A stretch of 55,393 nt of DNA from Microcaldota archaeon (GCA_021791245.1 JAJYWY010000031.1:1-55393), one strand, 5' to 3'; counted from the stretch's first letter, positions 1-10,217 are shown. Translations and numbers: made by a program. Notes: generated by a model from the sequence alone, not told the origin.

Positions 1-572
1 GTGATGGATTTGGGGTTGGCGAGAATTACGACTCTTTTATTATCAACTTCTACTTCTTGAGGATCTACGAACAAAGCGACATTTTCTTTTCCTATTGTTT
101 CTTCTGGAATCTGCGATGCAGGAAATATCCATTTTCTGCCCACTCCATCATTATCCATATCTACTACATCCTCCCCTTTTTTGAATTTTACATCTTGCTC
201 CAGATAAATTAGAACTTCCCTTGCCCATGAGGGATAATAATTTTGTTCGCACAGAGACTTCCATGCATCTGAATATACAAATACATCGTCATGCAGTACA
301 TTTGAAGGGAGGCCTCCCTTGTCTTTTACGAGATCTCTCGCTTCCAGCCAAGCTGCCTTGATTACTTTTCCGTCTTTGTCGAGCAGAGGCACTATCCTCT
401 GTTTTCCCGGAATTATTATTTTGGGTTCAGCTTTTTGTTGTTCTGCTGCTTCTTTTGCTTTCCTTTCCTCTTCTTCTTTTGCTTCTCTCTTTTTCTCTAT
501 GCCCTTTACGTATTCATCAAGATTTTTATTGCCCCCTATCCTGAGGTTTTTTGGAATGAATATATTGTCCAT
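1..572 (-). CDS. hypothetical protein, C-terminus cut off by the window edge
   Basis: Open minus-strand frame from ATG at 572 to the window start: MDNIFIPKNLRIGGNKNLDEYVKGIEKKREAKEAEERKAKEAAEQQKAEPKIIIPGKQRIVPLLDKDGKVIKAAWLEARDLV...; directly downstream of the MoxR gene. Confidence 0.6.
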   Translation of the reverse strand, partial: MDNIFIPKNLRIGGNKNLDEYVKGIEKKREAKEEEERKAKEAAEQQKAEPKIIIPGKQRIVPLLDKDGKVIKAAWLEARDLVKDKGGLPSNVLHDDVFVYSDAWKSLCEQNYYPSWAREVLIYLEQDVKFKKGEDVVDMDNDGVGRKWIFPASQIPEETIGKENVALFVDPQEVEVDNKRVVILANPKSI

Positions 573-588
573 GTCTTACACTTTAGGT

Positions 589-1965
589 TCATTTTGTGCT
601 TGCTGCTATTGCCTTATTGTTTATGTCACGCGCAATCTGCTTTGCGAATTCCCAGCTTGGAGGAATATCATTTTCGTGTTTTTCTTTTAGTTCGCCCTGT
701 GCGGCGTATTTAATTGCTATGAGTGAGGCTTCTATTCCTTTATTGACTTCTTTAGCTACTTCTTTTACCACATTATCCGCAGCAATGTTTGGGTTTCCGT
801 AATTTCCCTCAAGCTCTATTAGCGCGGTTGTTAATGCTCCGGAATATGGAAGTACGAGCCTGTACGCTTCAAGCACGGTATTATAGTCGAGCTTGAATTC
901 GGCGCCAGTGCGCGCGGATGCGACTGCTGCAAGCCCTATTGCAAGAGACATCGTCTTGTTCACTCCCCTTATAGTGAAAGGTTTTACAAAAGATATCATG
1001 TTTCCTGCCGCGTTTGCCCCTTTTTGCACCAATATGTCGGGATATACGTTTTTTATCATTCTCTTGCTCATCATATATGCGAAACTTTTGTTATTGGAAT
1101 CGATATTGACAGAATCTATGTAGTCGATCCCATGGTCTAAGAATTGCCCGGTGAGCCATGCATCGAAATAATTGCTGCTGTTTATCCTAAACTCGGGCAT
1201 TCCTGCAGGATATACTTTTGTCTGTTCATATGCAGACACTACTTCCTTTATTAGATCGTTTTTCTCCGATATTTTTACCCTAGGGTCTGTGGTGTTCATA
1301 GAAACGTTAAGGGTGTCCATAGGCAATGGATAATAATAATCGAAATCTATTGTAAGATGAAGCCTGTCGCGGAGAGCATTGTCTATTGAAAATGTGCCCA
1401 TGAATTCTCCATTGCCGAGGTTTCCAGTGGCTATGCCAATGAAATAATTTGATGCTCCTGGTTTGCCAAGGTACACCTTCTTTCCCTTGAACTCTATGTA
1501 TCCGTCGGTTATGTTGAAAAATTGGTTTTGTAGTACGGGCGGGCATCTGTTCAGCTCGTCTATAAGCGCAAGATTGAAATTAACCTTTTCTGTCAGTTCT
1601 GTCACATCGTCGGTCTTTCCTTTCATTTTCGAGAGCTTATCTAGATCCATCCTTGTAAACAGCCCATTCAGGTTAATATCCAGAGACCCTCTAAGATCAA
1701 GAGCATTGCCATTGAATATAGAATTCATTATATCGTTGGAAATTTGCGTCTTTCCAGGTCCTGCCTCTCCTACGAAGAAGAGGTTCAGCCTTGTGACAAG
1801 CGCTGCAACAATCACATCCCACATCTTTAGCTGAATTCCGTTTACATTTGCGACATCCCTGCTGTTTGTGTATATCCGCTTAACGGACAAAAGCGGCTTG
1901 ATCATCTCAAAATTCGGAGTTCTTATTTGGTCTTCTTTCTTCTTGATTTGTTCAATTGCATTCAA
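589..1965 (-). CDS. MoxR-like AAA+ ATPase
   Basis: Walker A-like GEAGPGKTQ, Walker B LIDELNRCPPVLQNQFF, IATGNLGNGEFMGTFSIDNALRDR sensor region. Confidence 0.75.
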   Translation of the reverse strand: MNAIEQIKKKEDQIRTPNFEMIKPLLSVKRIYTNSRDVANVNGIQLKMWDVIVAALVTRLNLFFVGEAGPGKTQISNDIMNSIFNGNALDLRGSLDINLNGLFTRMDLDKLSKMKGKTDDVTELTEKVNFNLALIDELNRCPPVLQNQFFNITDGYIEFKGKKVYLGKPGASNYFIGIATGNLGNGEFMGTFSIDNALRDRLHLTIDFDYYYPLPMDTLNVSMNTTDPRVKISEKNDLIKEVVSAYEQTKVYPAGMPEFRINSSNYFDAWLTGQFLDHGIDYIDSVNIDSNNKSFAYMMSKRMIKNVYPDILVQKGANAAGNMISFVKPFTIRGVNKTMSLAIGLAAVASARTGAEFKLDYNTVLEAYRLVLPYSGALTTALIELEGNYGNPNIAADNVVKEVAKEVNKGIEASLIAIKYAAQGELKEKHENDIPPSWEFAKQIARDINNKAIAASTK

Positions 1966-2012
1966 TTTTCACACCAATTATATTATTCTGTATAATATAA
2001 ACTGTGTAGAAT

Positions 2013-2029
2013 CAGCGCTATTTGCGCTG
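2013..2029. repeat. hairpin CAGCGC-TATTT-GCGCTG between the MoxR gene and the TnpA remnant
   Basis: Perfect 6-bp stem with 5-nt loop. Confidence 0.5.
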
Positions 2030-2054
2030 CTTGCACGCTATTTCCTTATTCTTG

Positions 2055-2360
2055 CTATATATATGCTTTGTTCTTTGTTCGTTTATTGTGTTTATTCAGT
2101 ATCTGTATTACCTGTGCAACAGAAAGTTTATTTGGTACGTTGACTTCCATATGAATGTGTGCAAAATCGTCTCCAAACGAGAATTCTTTTATCTTGATTT
2201 TGTACTGCATCTCGATTTCTTTGAATGCATCTGCAACAATCTTCTGCATCTTCGGATTCTTGAAGACCTTGAATCGATATTTCGGTACAAGCACAATGTG
2301 CTCAAAGTTGTACTGGAAATCCAATTCCTTTTTATTTTTTGTCTGATTTACACTCACCAT
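2055..2360 (-). pseudogene. IS200/IS605-family TnpA (Y1 HUH transposase), C-terminally truncated
   Basis: MVSVNQTKNKKELDFQYNFEHIVLVPKYRFKVF...FGDDFAHIHMEVNVPNKLSVAQVIQILNKHNKRTKNKAYI*; HUH motif HIH present, the normal C-terminal region with the catalytic Tyr helix is missing. Confidence 0.8.
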
Positions 2361-2463
2361 TGTATCGCGTCGGCGGCAGAATATTAGCAGCAGTAAAACC
2401 TGCTGCACACTGCCGTTGGAGAAATATTCTAGAGAAAGCGTATATTACTGAATGATTAGACAA

Positions 2464-2482
2464 TCCCCAACGAAGTTGGGGG
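2464..2482. repeat. subterminal hairpin of the IS200/IS605 remnant (probable left end)
   Basis: CCCCAAC-GAA-GTTGGGG, 7-bp stem with triloop, upstream of tnpA as in IS200/IS605 left ends. Confidence 0.6.
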
Positions 2483-2567
2483 AATCTTCAGGATATTAAT
2501 AATGTAGCACCAGAATCTCACATTTAACCTATATATTACAATACATATGCTTAGGAGAATCCGTTTA

Positions 2568-3884
2568 TTACTCAGACCTTAATGCCTTTATAGGGTCGAC
2601 TGTGCTGGCCTTCCATGCTGGATACATGCTCGCCGCTACGCTTACGGCCACTGCTACAAGTATCGCGGCTATTACTATAGTTATGCTTACAGATGGCGTC
2701 AGAGAAAAGGATGATGCTGATGCGCCGGATGGAGGACTTATGCTTCCTGGCCCCCCGGCGAAAGCGGCTCTGCTGCCACTTGCGCCTGCTCTGAACGAAC
2801 CTCCGGTGAATGAAGTGGTATGTGCTCCGCCTGAGCTTGCTGCACCGGATCCAAGCGTTGCGGCTAGGCCGTATGACCCGCCAACTCCCGCAGCTACGCC
2901 TATTATCCCTCCAAGTAACCCTATTATAAGCGCCTCGCTTAGGAACAACATGAGCACATCGCGCTTGCTGAACCCTATAGATTTTAGTATGCCTATCTCG
3001 TGGGTTCTTTCAGCCACAGAGACCATCATTATGCTCAATATGCTTATTCCGGCCACTATAAGGGATATGCCGGCTATAGCTGCAAGAAGGAGGCTCAGCG
3101 ATCCTGTTATGGAGGACACAGTCTGTGCAATCTGCTGAACTGATATTACCCTCAAAGTATTCCCATATATTGTAGTGAGAAGGGCGTATAGGGGCGCGAC
3201 TGTCGTAGTATTTGTAGCTTTTACCACGATAATGTTGTACGAGTACTTGTTCGTTATTGCCTCTGCAGCCTGGATGGGTATGAATATCGAGGTATCAGGG
3301 GATATGAATGCCGCACTGCCATATGCGTTCAATATTCCTGATGGTATAATTGTAACGCTCTTCTCGCCGCTGTCTGTTTTTGTTGTTATGTATATTGGAT
3401 TGCTGACGGTAACTGAAGATGCCTGCTGGGTTGAGGTAGGAAACGCTATGCTATATCCGACTAATCCGAACGGTAGGCTTGTATCCTGAAACACGCTTCC
3501 TGAAAGAAGGCTCACATTGCCTATGAGCTGGGAAAGGCTGTAATTGCTTACTCCTACGATCGTTGCTGTTAGCTGCTGCCCTGAAATCGTTATGTTTGCC
3601 GGAAAAGAGATTGCCGGCACCACAACACTCACATTAGGAAGGCTCTCTATTTCTGCAACATCCGCATCTGTCAATATATGCTGGCCAGATGCAGAAAGGA
3701 ATATTGAAGTAGGGCCAATCGTGGAAAGCGATTTCGATATGCCGGCTGATGCGCCGGATACTAGAGATACCAGGGCAACTATTGCGGCTACACCAATCGC
3801 CACGCTGAGCACGGTAAGCGCTGCGCGCATCTTCCTCTCGGAGATTCCCTTAAGGCTAAGCCACAAAAGGTCGTTGTACTTCAT
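2568..3884 (-). CDS. ABC transporter permease, MacB/FtsX family
   Basis: N-term LLWLSLKGISERKMRAALTVLSVAIGVAAIVAL; ISIMMVSVAERTHEIGILKSIGFSKRDVLMLFLSEALIIGLLGGIIG; C-term YPAWKASTVDPIKALRSE. Confidence 0.9.
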   Translation of the reverse strand: MKYNDLLWLSLKGISERKMRAALTVLSVAIGVAAIVALVSLVSGASAGISKSLSTIGPTSIFLSASGQHILTDADVAEIESLPNVSVVVPAISFPANITISGQQLTATIVGVSNYSLSQLIGNVSLLSGSVFQDTSLPFGLVGYSIAFPTSTQQASSVTVSNPIYITTKTDSGEKSVTIIPSGILNAYGSAAFISPDTSIFIPIQAAEAITNKYSYNIIVVKATNTTTVAPLYALLTTIYGNTLRVISVQQIAQTVSSITGSLSLLLAAIAGISLIVAGISILSIMMVSVAERTHEIGILKSIGFSKRDVLMLFLSEALIIGLLGGIIGVAAGVGGSYGLAATLGSGAASSGGAHTTSFTGGSFRAGASGSRAAFAGGPGSISPPSGASASSFSLTPSVSITIVIAAILVAVAVSVAASMYPAWKASTVDPIKALRSE

Positions 3885-5584
3885 CTGGCGCGCACCTTGG
3901 CCTTCTCATCTTCAGAATTTGCATGCCTTTTCCTCTTCCTTACGTAGCGCACGTATACAAAGACAGCAATACCAGCTACTGCTATAACAGCCAATGCATC
4001 TATTATGTAGAACGAGTTACCCCTTCTTGGATAAGCTCCGGACAGAGTTGCATTGCCGCCATATGCATAAACTGCACTGTTCTGCGCAGACGTTAGAGAA
4101 GGCGCGCCAATCTGCACCGTAGAGTACATTGTCACATTCTGCTTCTGGTTCAGGTTGTTAAGATACGATATGCTCATTGGTATTTTGTACGTTCCTTCCT
4201 TTAGCGATGGCTTGGACACGAAACTTATGGTAAAAGCGGTAGGCGTGTCTATCGGAATTGTACCCACGAAAGTAGTAGGGGAACCAACTATGCTTATGCC
4301 CGCAGGTGGAGACGCTGTTATCTGCGCGGCTATTGCAGACTGCGTGCCTATATTGTCCAGTGTTCCTGTTACGGAGAATATCTGGCCCGCTGTTGGGAAA
4401 GCCGGAGAGACTATCTCGGTAACATTTGTTATATTTATTAATCCATGGGTTATGAAGCTCAAGATCCTAGTAGCGGTATTGGCTTGGTTGCCAAGCACAT
4501 AGCTTGCATCCATTGTGAGAGTGCTTATTGGAGACGATGACGACTGCGAGTATAGGGTTACTGGAAAGCTTGCATTTGAATCCGGTGCTATATAAGGTAT
4601 TGTTACGAAATTTCCCCTACCCAGGATGCTTAGGGATGACGACGGGGAGAGCACAGCGGTAAAATTATATATCGGTAAAGAAGCTGTGTTCTGCACTATT
4701 ATGCTGGTGTTCTTTATTATTCCAGAAACAAGAGTCTGATTTCCGGGATATATGTAAATGTTGCTAGATGCACTTGGCAATGCGAAGAAGCCGAGGGTGT
4801 CGCTTATGCTTGTATTGAATCCGTAAGGGCTTATGTAATGCGAATTAATGTCGAAAACTATAGAGCTGCCTGAGTTTCCAGTTGGGATATAAACTTTCAT
4901 GTATGTTACATTAGACTGCCCCGGACCCAGAGAATATATCTCGTCAGGCTGAGAAAGTATGCTTACCCCGCCTGCCGCAACAGTTGTAACAAGATTCTTA
5001 ACTATTCCAGTTCCCGCATTCGTAACAACCACAGGTATACTGCTAACCTGACCAGAATTTATGCCAGGGCTGTTTGAGCTGAACGCTATGTCAGGGTCCC
5101 CTTTTATTGGGATATTTATGTTGAATGTTAACTTATACCTAGTTATACCCGTGTTGTTTGTGTAGTTCCATGAAATATAGAGGGGATATGAGCTCGATAC
5201 GTTCGGGCCTGAAGTAATGTTCTTTGCTATGTCAAGGTAATATACAAGATTGAAGATTGATGGTGAAGATTCGCTTGCTGCATAGTCTATAGGGGAAAGG
5301 GAGCTGTTGTAATTACTTATACCACCGTATAGAGATAGCTGTGCCTGCAGGCTTTGTATGCTGCACGAGTTGCCTGAATTCTCCATAGTTATAGTGAATG
5401 GGAGATAACTGTCGCCCGGCCCTGCGGATATGGGATGCGTGGCATTTCCCCACATCGCATTTATTATGTTCAGGCTATATCCAGGGTTTGCGCATGCAAC
5501 AGCTGCGCTGGCAATCCCTGGCTGCGCCATAAGCACAGCAGCCAGAAGTATAGGCATCGCGAACAATTTCAATCTCGTATCCAT
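3881..5584 (-). CDS. secreted/membrane-anchored S-layer-like (COG1361/CARDB-type) protein, likely accessory subunit of the ABC exporter
   Basis: Signal peptide, repeated Ig-like beta-rich segments, single C-terminal TM (FYIIDALAVIAVAGIAVFVYVRYVRKRKR); overlaps the neighbouring ABC genes. Confidence 0.65.
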   Translation of the reverse strand: MDTRLKLFAMPILLAAVLMAQPGIASAAVACANPGYSLNIINAMWGNATHPISAGPGDSYLPFTITMENSGNSCSIQSLQAQLSLYGGISNYNSSLSPIDYAASESSPSIFNLVYYLDIAKNITSGPNVSSSYPLYISWNYTNNTGITRYKLTFNINIPIKGDPDIAFSSNSPGINSGQVSSIPVVVTNAGTGIVKNLVTTVAAGGVSILSQPDEIYSLGPGQSNVTYMKVYIPTGNSGSSIVFDINSHYISPYGFNTSISDTLGFFALPSASSNIYIYPGNQTLVSGIIKNTSIIVQNTASLPIYNFTAVLSPSSSLSILGRGNFVTIPYIAPDSNASFPVTLYSQSSSSPISTLTMDASYVLGNQANTATRILSFITHGLINITNVTEIVSPAFPTAGQIFSVTGTLDNIGTQSAIAAQITASPPAGISIVGSPTTFVGTIPIDTPTAFTISFVSKPSLKEGTYKIPMSISYLNNLNQKQNVTMYSTVQIGAPSLTSAQNSAVYAYGGNATLSGAYPRRGNSFYIIDALAVIAVAGIAVFVYVRYVRKRKRHANSEDEKAKVRAR

Positions 5585-6291
5585 TTTTTTCCTCCTCTTT
5601 CCTCTTTTTCTATAAGCCCGTCCTTTATGTGTATCCTTCTCTCGAAGAATCCGGCAAGTTCAGGATCATGAGTTACCATGACAATCGTTGTTTTGTGCTC
5701 TTTGCTCACTCGCAGCATCATGTTTATAGTGTTCTTTGTAGTCTTCGTATCTAGATTTCCTGTTGGTTCGTCTGCAAGTATTATATCCGGCTTATTCACA
5801 AGCGCCCGCACTATTGCGACTCTCTGCTGCTCCCCTCCGCTCAGCTCTGTCGGCTTCTTTCCATAATAAGGTATTCCTATCTCTTCCAGCATCTGCTTTG
5901 CATATTCCTCCTTTTCAGGGGTGTGCCTATTGTCCACCATCAGTGGAAGCATCACATTCTGCAATGCGCTCAAATAAGGCACTAAATTATATGACTGGAA
6001 TATGAATCCTATCTTCTCATTCCTGAGCTTTGACACATCCGCATCGCTGAGCTTCGAAACATCTACTCCATCTATTATCACTTTGCCGTTCGTAGGGGAG
6101 TCTAGAGTGCCCATCATATCGAGAAGCGTGGTCTTGCCGCTTCCGGACGGACCTACTATTGCGGTGAATTCATTTGCCATTATCTTTACAGATATCCCCT
6201 TTATTGCCTCATATGATATCCCTTTTGATCTGTATACTTTCTTTATGTCTTTTAGTTCTATTATCGCTTTTTCAGCGCCACTAGTATTCAT
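5569..6291 (-). CDS. ABC transporter ATP-binding protein, MacB/LolD type
   Basis: [11 protein letters not shown] Walker [16 protein letters not shown] signature, [11 protein letters not shown] Walker B. Confidence 0.95.
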   Translation of the reverse strand: MNTSGAEKAIIELKDIKKVYRSKGISYEAIKGISVKIMANEFTAIVGPSGSGKTTLLDMMGTLDSPTNGKVIIDGVDVSKLSDADVSKLRNEKIGFIFQSYNLVPYLSALQNVMLPLMVDNRHTPEKEEYAKQMLEEIGIPYYGKKPTELSGGEQQRVAIVRALVNKPDIILADEPTGNLDTKTTKNTINMMLRVSKEHKTTIVMVTHDPELAGFFERRIHIKDGLIEKEERGGKKWIRD

Positions 6292-7799
6292 GTGGACACA
6301 TTTCCAAATATTATTCCACCCTGCGTGGCAACGGTTATCCCATAGATACTATTATTATTTATTCTTATTGCAGAGCTTGAATTGAAAAACTTCAGCTGTC
6401 CATTGAAGGATAGCGTCACGTTTTCACCCGGTCTTAGGATATATCCGAATATTTTGGGTTTCGCCATTCCTTCTGTTGCTTCTGCATGCATAAAGGAAGC
6501 ATTGCTGACATTACTTGCATTCATTGCCATCAAACCGAAGCCGGAACCGGCCATTGGAGGTAGCGCATGCGCCCATTTTGAGCGTTCCACAGATAAGAAA
6601 ACGCTGCTCATATTGGGTGATGGCAAAAGTAATGTCCCATTTGCGTTTGCAAACAGCATCATGTTGTCTAGGTGCATCAGTAGGAACTGCTTGGTCATGC
6701 TCGACCGCATGGCATCAAAATAGCTTTCCCTGTTCCCTCTTGAAATTGTTATTGTGACTGGTGAAGATATATTTAGCTTGTAAATGTTGCCGTTGAAGTG
6801 AAGGTCAATTCCGTATATTGTGGCGTTTTCAGTTCCTGTATTGCGAAGCGCTACGGAAACTGATGTGTAGTTGCCGTTGCTGTGCGCACTTGCGCTTATT
6901 ATCTTTATGCCTGAATTGTAAAGTATGTACTTGTCTGCCTCATCCAGAGTGTGAATAGCTGGCACCCGCCCTTGCCCTGAATCCCAGCTTGAATTAATAT
7001 GGACCATGGCAGCTCTAAGTGAAGAAAGCATGAGGAACTGCGTAGAATTATCGTAGTATATTGGGGTTACAACAGGAGAGAAGTCGAGCAGTATGCCGGA
7101 CGTGAAGTTAACCGCCTTGCTATTCTTTACAGAAGCAACAAGCTGTGTATTCTCTAGATATATCGGATATGTGATGTTGTCTATCTCTATGTCTGCATTG
7201 CTCACATTGAACATAACCTGCGATATCGTGGATCCTTGCTTTGCATACATGCTGCCTATTACCTGGCTTACATTTATCAGGCTCATAAGGTCTATCCTGC
7301 CGCTTGAATTTATATTTACCCAATTTGGATTTCCTAAACTTCCTATATTGGCTTCCATACCCGAATAATTTATGTAAATGGCCTGCGTGCCTGTGGGCAC
7401 GGTTGGCGGATCGGTTATGCTTATCGGCAAATACGTGGCTGTAGCGGAATTATATTGATAATATATGGCGTATATGGCTACAGCCACTAACAAAAAAGCA
7501 GCAACGAAGAAAAACGTTTTAGCAGGCTGCATCTTCCTGTTTACTATTTGTATGCCGAACTCGTTGCCGAGTTGCGAAATGCTCTGTGGGTTGGCACTTA
7601 TTTTATAATATTTCCATTTTTTTGTGTAGTTGTCGCTCTTCTCTATAAAGCCTGATTCTTCAAGGTCATGGAGGTGCTTGCTCACAGTAGATGGAGCAAG
7701 CTTAAGCTTTTCACTTATTGATGTGAGATTGTTTGAGCCGTTAGCTATGAGCTCAAGTATTCTCTTCTTTGTGTTTCCTTGTTTTGCCATGATAAGCAC
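6288..7799 (-). CDS. membrane-tethered winged-helix (ArsR-like) transcriptional regulator with large extracytoplasmic domain
   Basis: KKRILELIANGSNNLTSISEKLKLAPSTVSKHLHDLEESGFIEKSDNYTKKWKYYKIS wHTH, TM KTFFFVAAFLLVAVAIYAIYYQY, then about 380 aa extracytoplasmic. Confidence 0.75.
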   Translation of the reverse strand: MLIMAKQGNTKKRILELIANGSNNLTSISEKLKLAPSTVSKHLHDLEESGFIEKSDNYTKKWKYYKISANPQSISQLGNEFGIQIVNRKMQPAKTFFFVAAFLLVAVAIYAIYYQYNSATATYLPISITDPPTVPTGTQAIYINYSGMEANIGSLGNPNWVNINSSGRIDLMSLINVSQVIGSMYAKQGSTISQVMFNVSNADIEIDNITYPIYLENTQLVASVKNSKAVNFTSGILLDFSPVVTPIYYDNSTQFLMLSSLRAAMVHINSSWDSGQGRVPAIHTLDEADKYILYNSGIKIISASAHSNGNYTSVSVALRNTGTENATIYGIDLHFNGNIYKLNISSPVTITISRGNRESYFDAMRSSMTKQFLLMHLDNMMLFANANGTLLLPSPNMSSVFLSVERSKWAHALPPMAGSGFGLMAMNASNVSNASFMHAEATEGMAKPKIFGYILRPGENVTLSFNGQLKFFNSSSAIRINNNSIYGITVATQGGIIFGNVST

Positions 7800-8206
7800 T
7801 GATGCATGTTATTGCTTGTATTCTTTCAAATTATATTTTTATACTGTTCTATTCATTTCGTTTTTATTTCGCTTTTTAATTTACGAAATAAGGAAGGTAA
7901 AATAATATGTGTTGGAACAGGTATATATTAGCTATCATCATACATATTGAGGAAATTCATTATCTAACAGTACTATGTTAACCATTCTGATATGAAACTG
8001 CGCCTTCGGTAACGGTTTAAACTTTGTTGCATGATAGCAAATTTGCAAATTCTTATTTCTATATAGAAATTATATTTTATTATACCATATCAGTTAAGCT
8101 AACCCTATTCCTTATATTAAATACCTTGGCAATACACTGGTCAATTGTATCATTTCCAGAACAACTGTATCAATATGTGCAAACTATAAGGCAAAAATCA
8201 GATGTT

Positions 8207-8983
8207 TCAAAGTAATTTGCCGTTTTGGGTCTGATTCTTCTGTGCACTTTCTATTGTTTTTAGATCGTTTTTGAGATCTTGGAAAGAGTAGTGTGGATTG
8301 ACGCAACTGTTCCTCACAAACAGCATCATGCGTTCAGCAATGTGTGGGAGCCTAGCCAAAATGCTGGTAGAATATATTTCTACCCCAGAAAAACCAGATA
8401 TGTGCGGGATGTTATTTGGATTTACGTTTAATTTAAGGTTGTAGTAATAGGTATCAGAATCATGGCGGGTCATCATTGAATTCTCCCACCATCCGTCGCT
8501 CATCTGCCCTAATACTTCTTCTACAAAGATAAGGGCTTGGGATGGTTGCGTAAGATAAATTGTATATTCTCCAGTTCCCTGCATGGATCTGCCCATATTG
8601 CTCTTTTTGTAATAGGAATTATCTTCTGAGAATCTCTTGGCCACGGATTTATTGTACTCATTTAACCATGCCTTAAACCCTTTTTCCATTATTTCCTTTG
8701 CTTTGGCAGTATTTGACCATGTATTGGTATCCAACTCTCCGCGCTGAAGTTTCTTTATCTTCTCGCAATTCTCATCAGCCATGAATCTTAATGGATTTTG
8801 AATGAGCTTCATGTCCTTTTCATCAAAGTCTTCGAATCCTTTGATATTACGCATCGCATTTATTAATCTAGAATTGTCGTCTTCTGCGGCTTTCTCGCCC
8901 GAAGGCGCATTTTTCTCTTTTTTTGATTCCATATTATCCTCCAAAATATCTGATTTTTGCATCAAGCATGTATTTGCCAGCAA
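8207..8983 (-). CDS. hypothetical protein (ORFan-like)
   Basis: Open frame 258 aa (likely start MESKKEKNAPSGEK); no family recognised. Confidence 0.6.
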   Translation of the reverse strand: MLANTCLMQKSDILEDNMESKKEKNAPSGEKAAEDDNSRLINAMRNIKGFEDFDEKDMKLIQNPLRFMADENCEKIKKLQRGELDTNTWSNTAKAKEIMEKGFKAWLNEYNKSVAKRFSEDNSYYKKSNMGRSMQGTGEYTIYLTQPSQALIFVEEVLGQMSDGWWENSMMTRHDSDTYYYNLKLNVNPNNIPHISGFSGVEIYSTSILARLPHIAERMMLFVRNSCVNPHYSFQDLKNDLKTIESAQKNQTQNGKLL

Positions 8984-10217
8984 GCTTTCTTACACTTTTG
9001 AATTTGGAATTTCTCTGTATAAGCAAAAGATCCTTAATTATTTTATCTGCTGTAGAACTGGATAAATTATTCATCATCGTCTTAAGGGATAAAAGGGCAA
9101 TTGGCTCGGTTTTGGAATTGCAGGCTAAATTATAAAATAGTTTATTAAAATTTCCATAGTAATAGGGATATGCTTTGTCATATATTCCTATTTGCTTCAC
9201 TGCTTCCATCCTTAGAGGCAATGGGTATTTATTATCGGTTGCAAAAGTCGCAAGTGAATCTACATTTAATAGCTCTCCTTCATAATTTATTATGGATTTC
9301 ATTAAGGCTAACTTAAATGAAAGAGGAGTATTAGGATTTTTTATTCTGCTCCAAAAAACCGAATTTATGCCAGCCATATCTTTTTTCCCATCAACTGTCT
9401 TTGCTATAATTTCCTTGGTTGTGATTTTTCCAGTTTGGTATTTAAAACTGGATAGTTCCTTGTTTATCATAGCATTGGAGACAAACAGGAACGTTCCAAG
9501 AGAAGTATAAACTGCGATTTTTTTAAGATATTTTCTTAGGGTGGATATAGTTAAAGCAGTGAGAGATGTTGCTTTGTGTGCTTCATATTCTGATATTATG
9601 CCATAATACTTCTCTAGGAACTTTGGAAAATCTTTTTCACCTAATGATATCCCTAACTTTGGAAAATCTTCTATATGGTTTTGATATGTTCTTATGACTG
9701 CTCTTTTAAGAGTATTAGGATCTAAATCAAATTCCTCTGCAATCCTCAACGCCAACGCACCGCAACCTCGAAATTGCTTTTTATCCAGAATGAAATTGCA
9801 CATTTCATATATTATCTTGTCTGTATCCTCTTTCTTTAATCCAAAATGAGAAATGTATGTCTTTACATTCTTAAATTGCAACCTATTGGCATTATCTAGC
9901 GTAATATAGTTTGACATCCCAAAGAACTGTATCAAACAAGTAGTATTAATATTGATCTCTCTTTTAAGGGCTTCCTTTAGGCAATTTTTTATAGGGTTTT
10001 TATTGTAGTCTGAATATAAATCCTCTTTATTTATAAGGCCCATATCCTTTAGTTCGGTTAGGGCTTGCCGTATTGCTTCTTCTGTTGTATTATTGCTTCG
10101 CATTAATTTGCTTATTGTGGCTTTTTCCCACATGGCAGTTTCCGTATCCTGAGAATTTTTTGGATTCCTTATTTCGATGTTCATAAAATTCCGCCTAGAA
10201 GTAGCTAATCTTATCAT
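8934..10217 (-). CDS. hypothetical protein with possible winged-helix N-terminus and helical-repeat C-terminus
   Basis: 427 aa; TISKLMRSNNTTEEAIRQALTELKDMGLINKEDL resembles wHTH; C-terminal helices resemble HEAT-like repeats. Confidence 0.6.
   Translation of the reverse strand: MIRLATSRRNFMNIEIRNPKNSQDTETAMWEKATISKLMRSNNTTEEAIRQALTELKDMGLINKEDLYSDYNKNPIKNCLKEALKREININTTCLIQFFGMSNYITLDNANRLQFKNVKTYISHFGLKKEDTDKIIYEMCNFILDKKQFRGCGALALRIAEEFDLDPNTLKRAVIRTYQNHIEDFPKLGISLGEKDFPKFLEKYYGIISEYEAHKATSLTALTISTLRKYLKKIAVYTSLGTFLFVSNAMINKELSSFKYQTGKITTKEIIAKTVDGKKDMAGINSVFWSRIKNPNTPLSFKLALMKSIINYEGELLNVDSLATFATDNKYPLPLRMEAVKQIGIYDKAYPYYYGNFNKLFYNLACNSKTEPIALLSLKTMMNNLSSSTADKIIKDLLLIQRNSKFKSVRKLAGKYMLDAKIRYFGG

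Noticed and set aside
1307-1546. ORF on minus strand (79 aa) and many other antisense or alternate-frame ORFs in the track
   Set aside because: They lie inside well-supported coding genes (MoxR, polB, copA, fadE, dnaK etc.) and show no recognisable motifs.
8002-8030. Candidate attR-like tRNA-Thr 3' fragment
   Set aside because: Match is weak (13/19, found post hoc); kept only as a supporting hint in the island finding, not as a feature.
7800-8206. Possible ncRNA in the 400-bp intergenic region
   Set aside because: AT-rich with no convincing structure or promoter/terminator pattern by eye.
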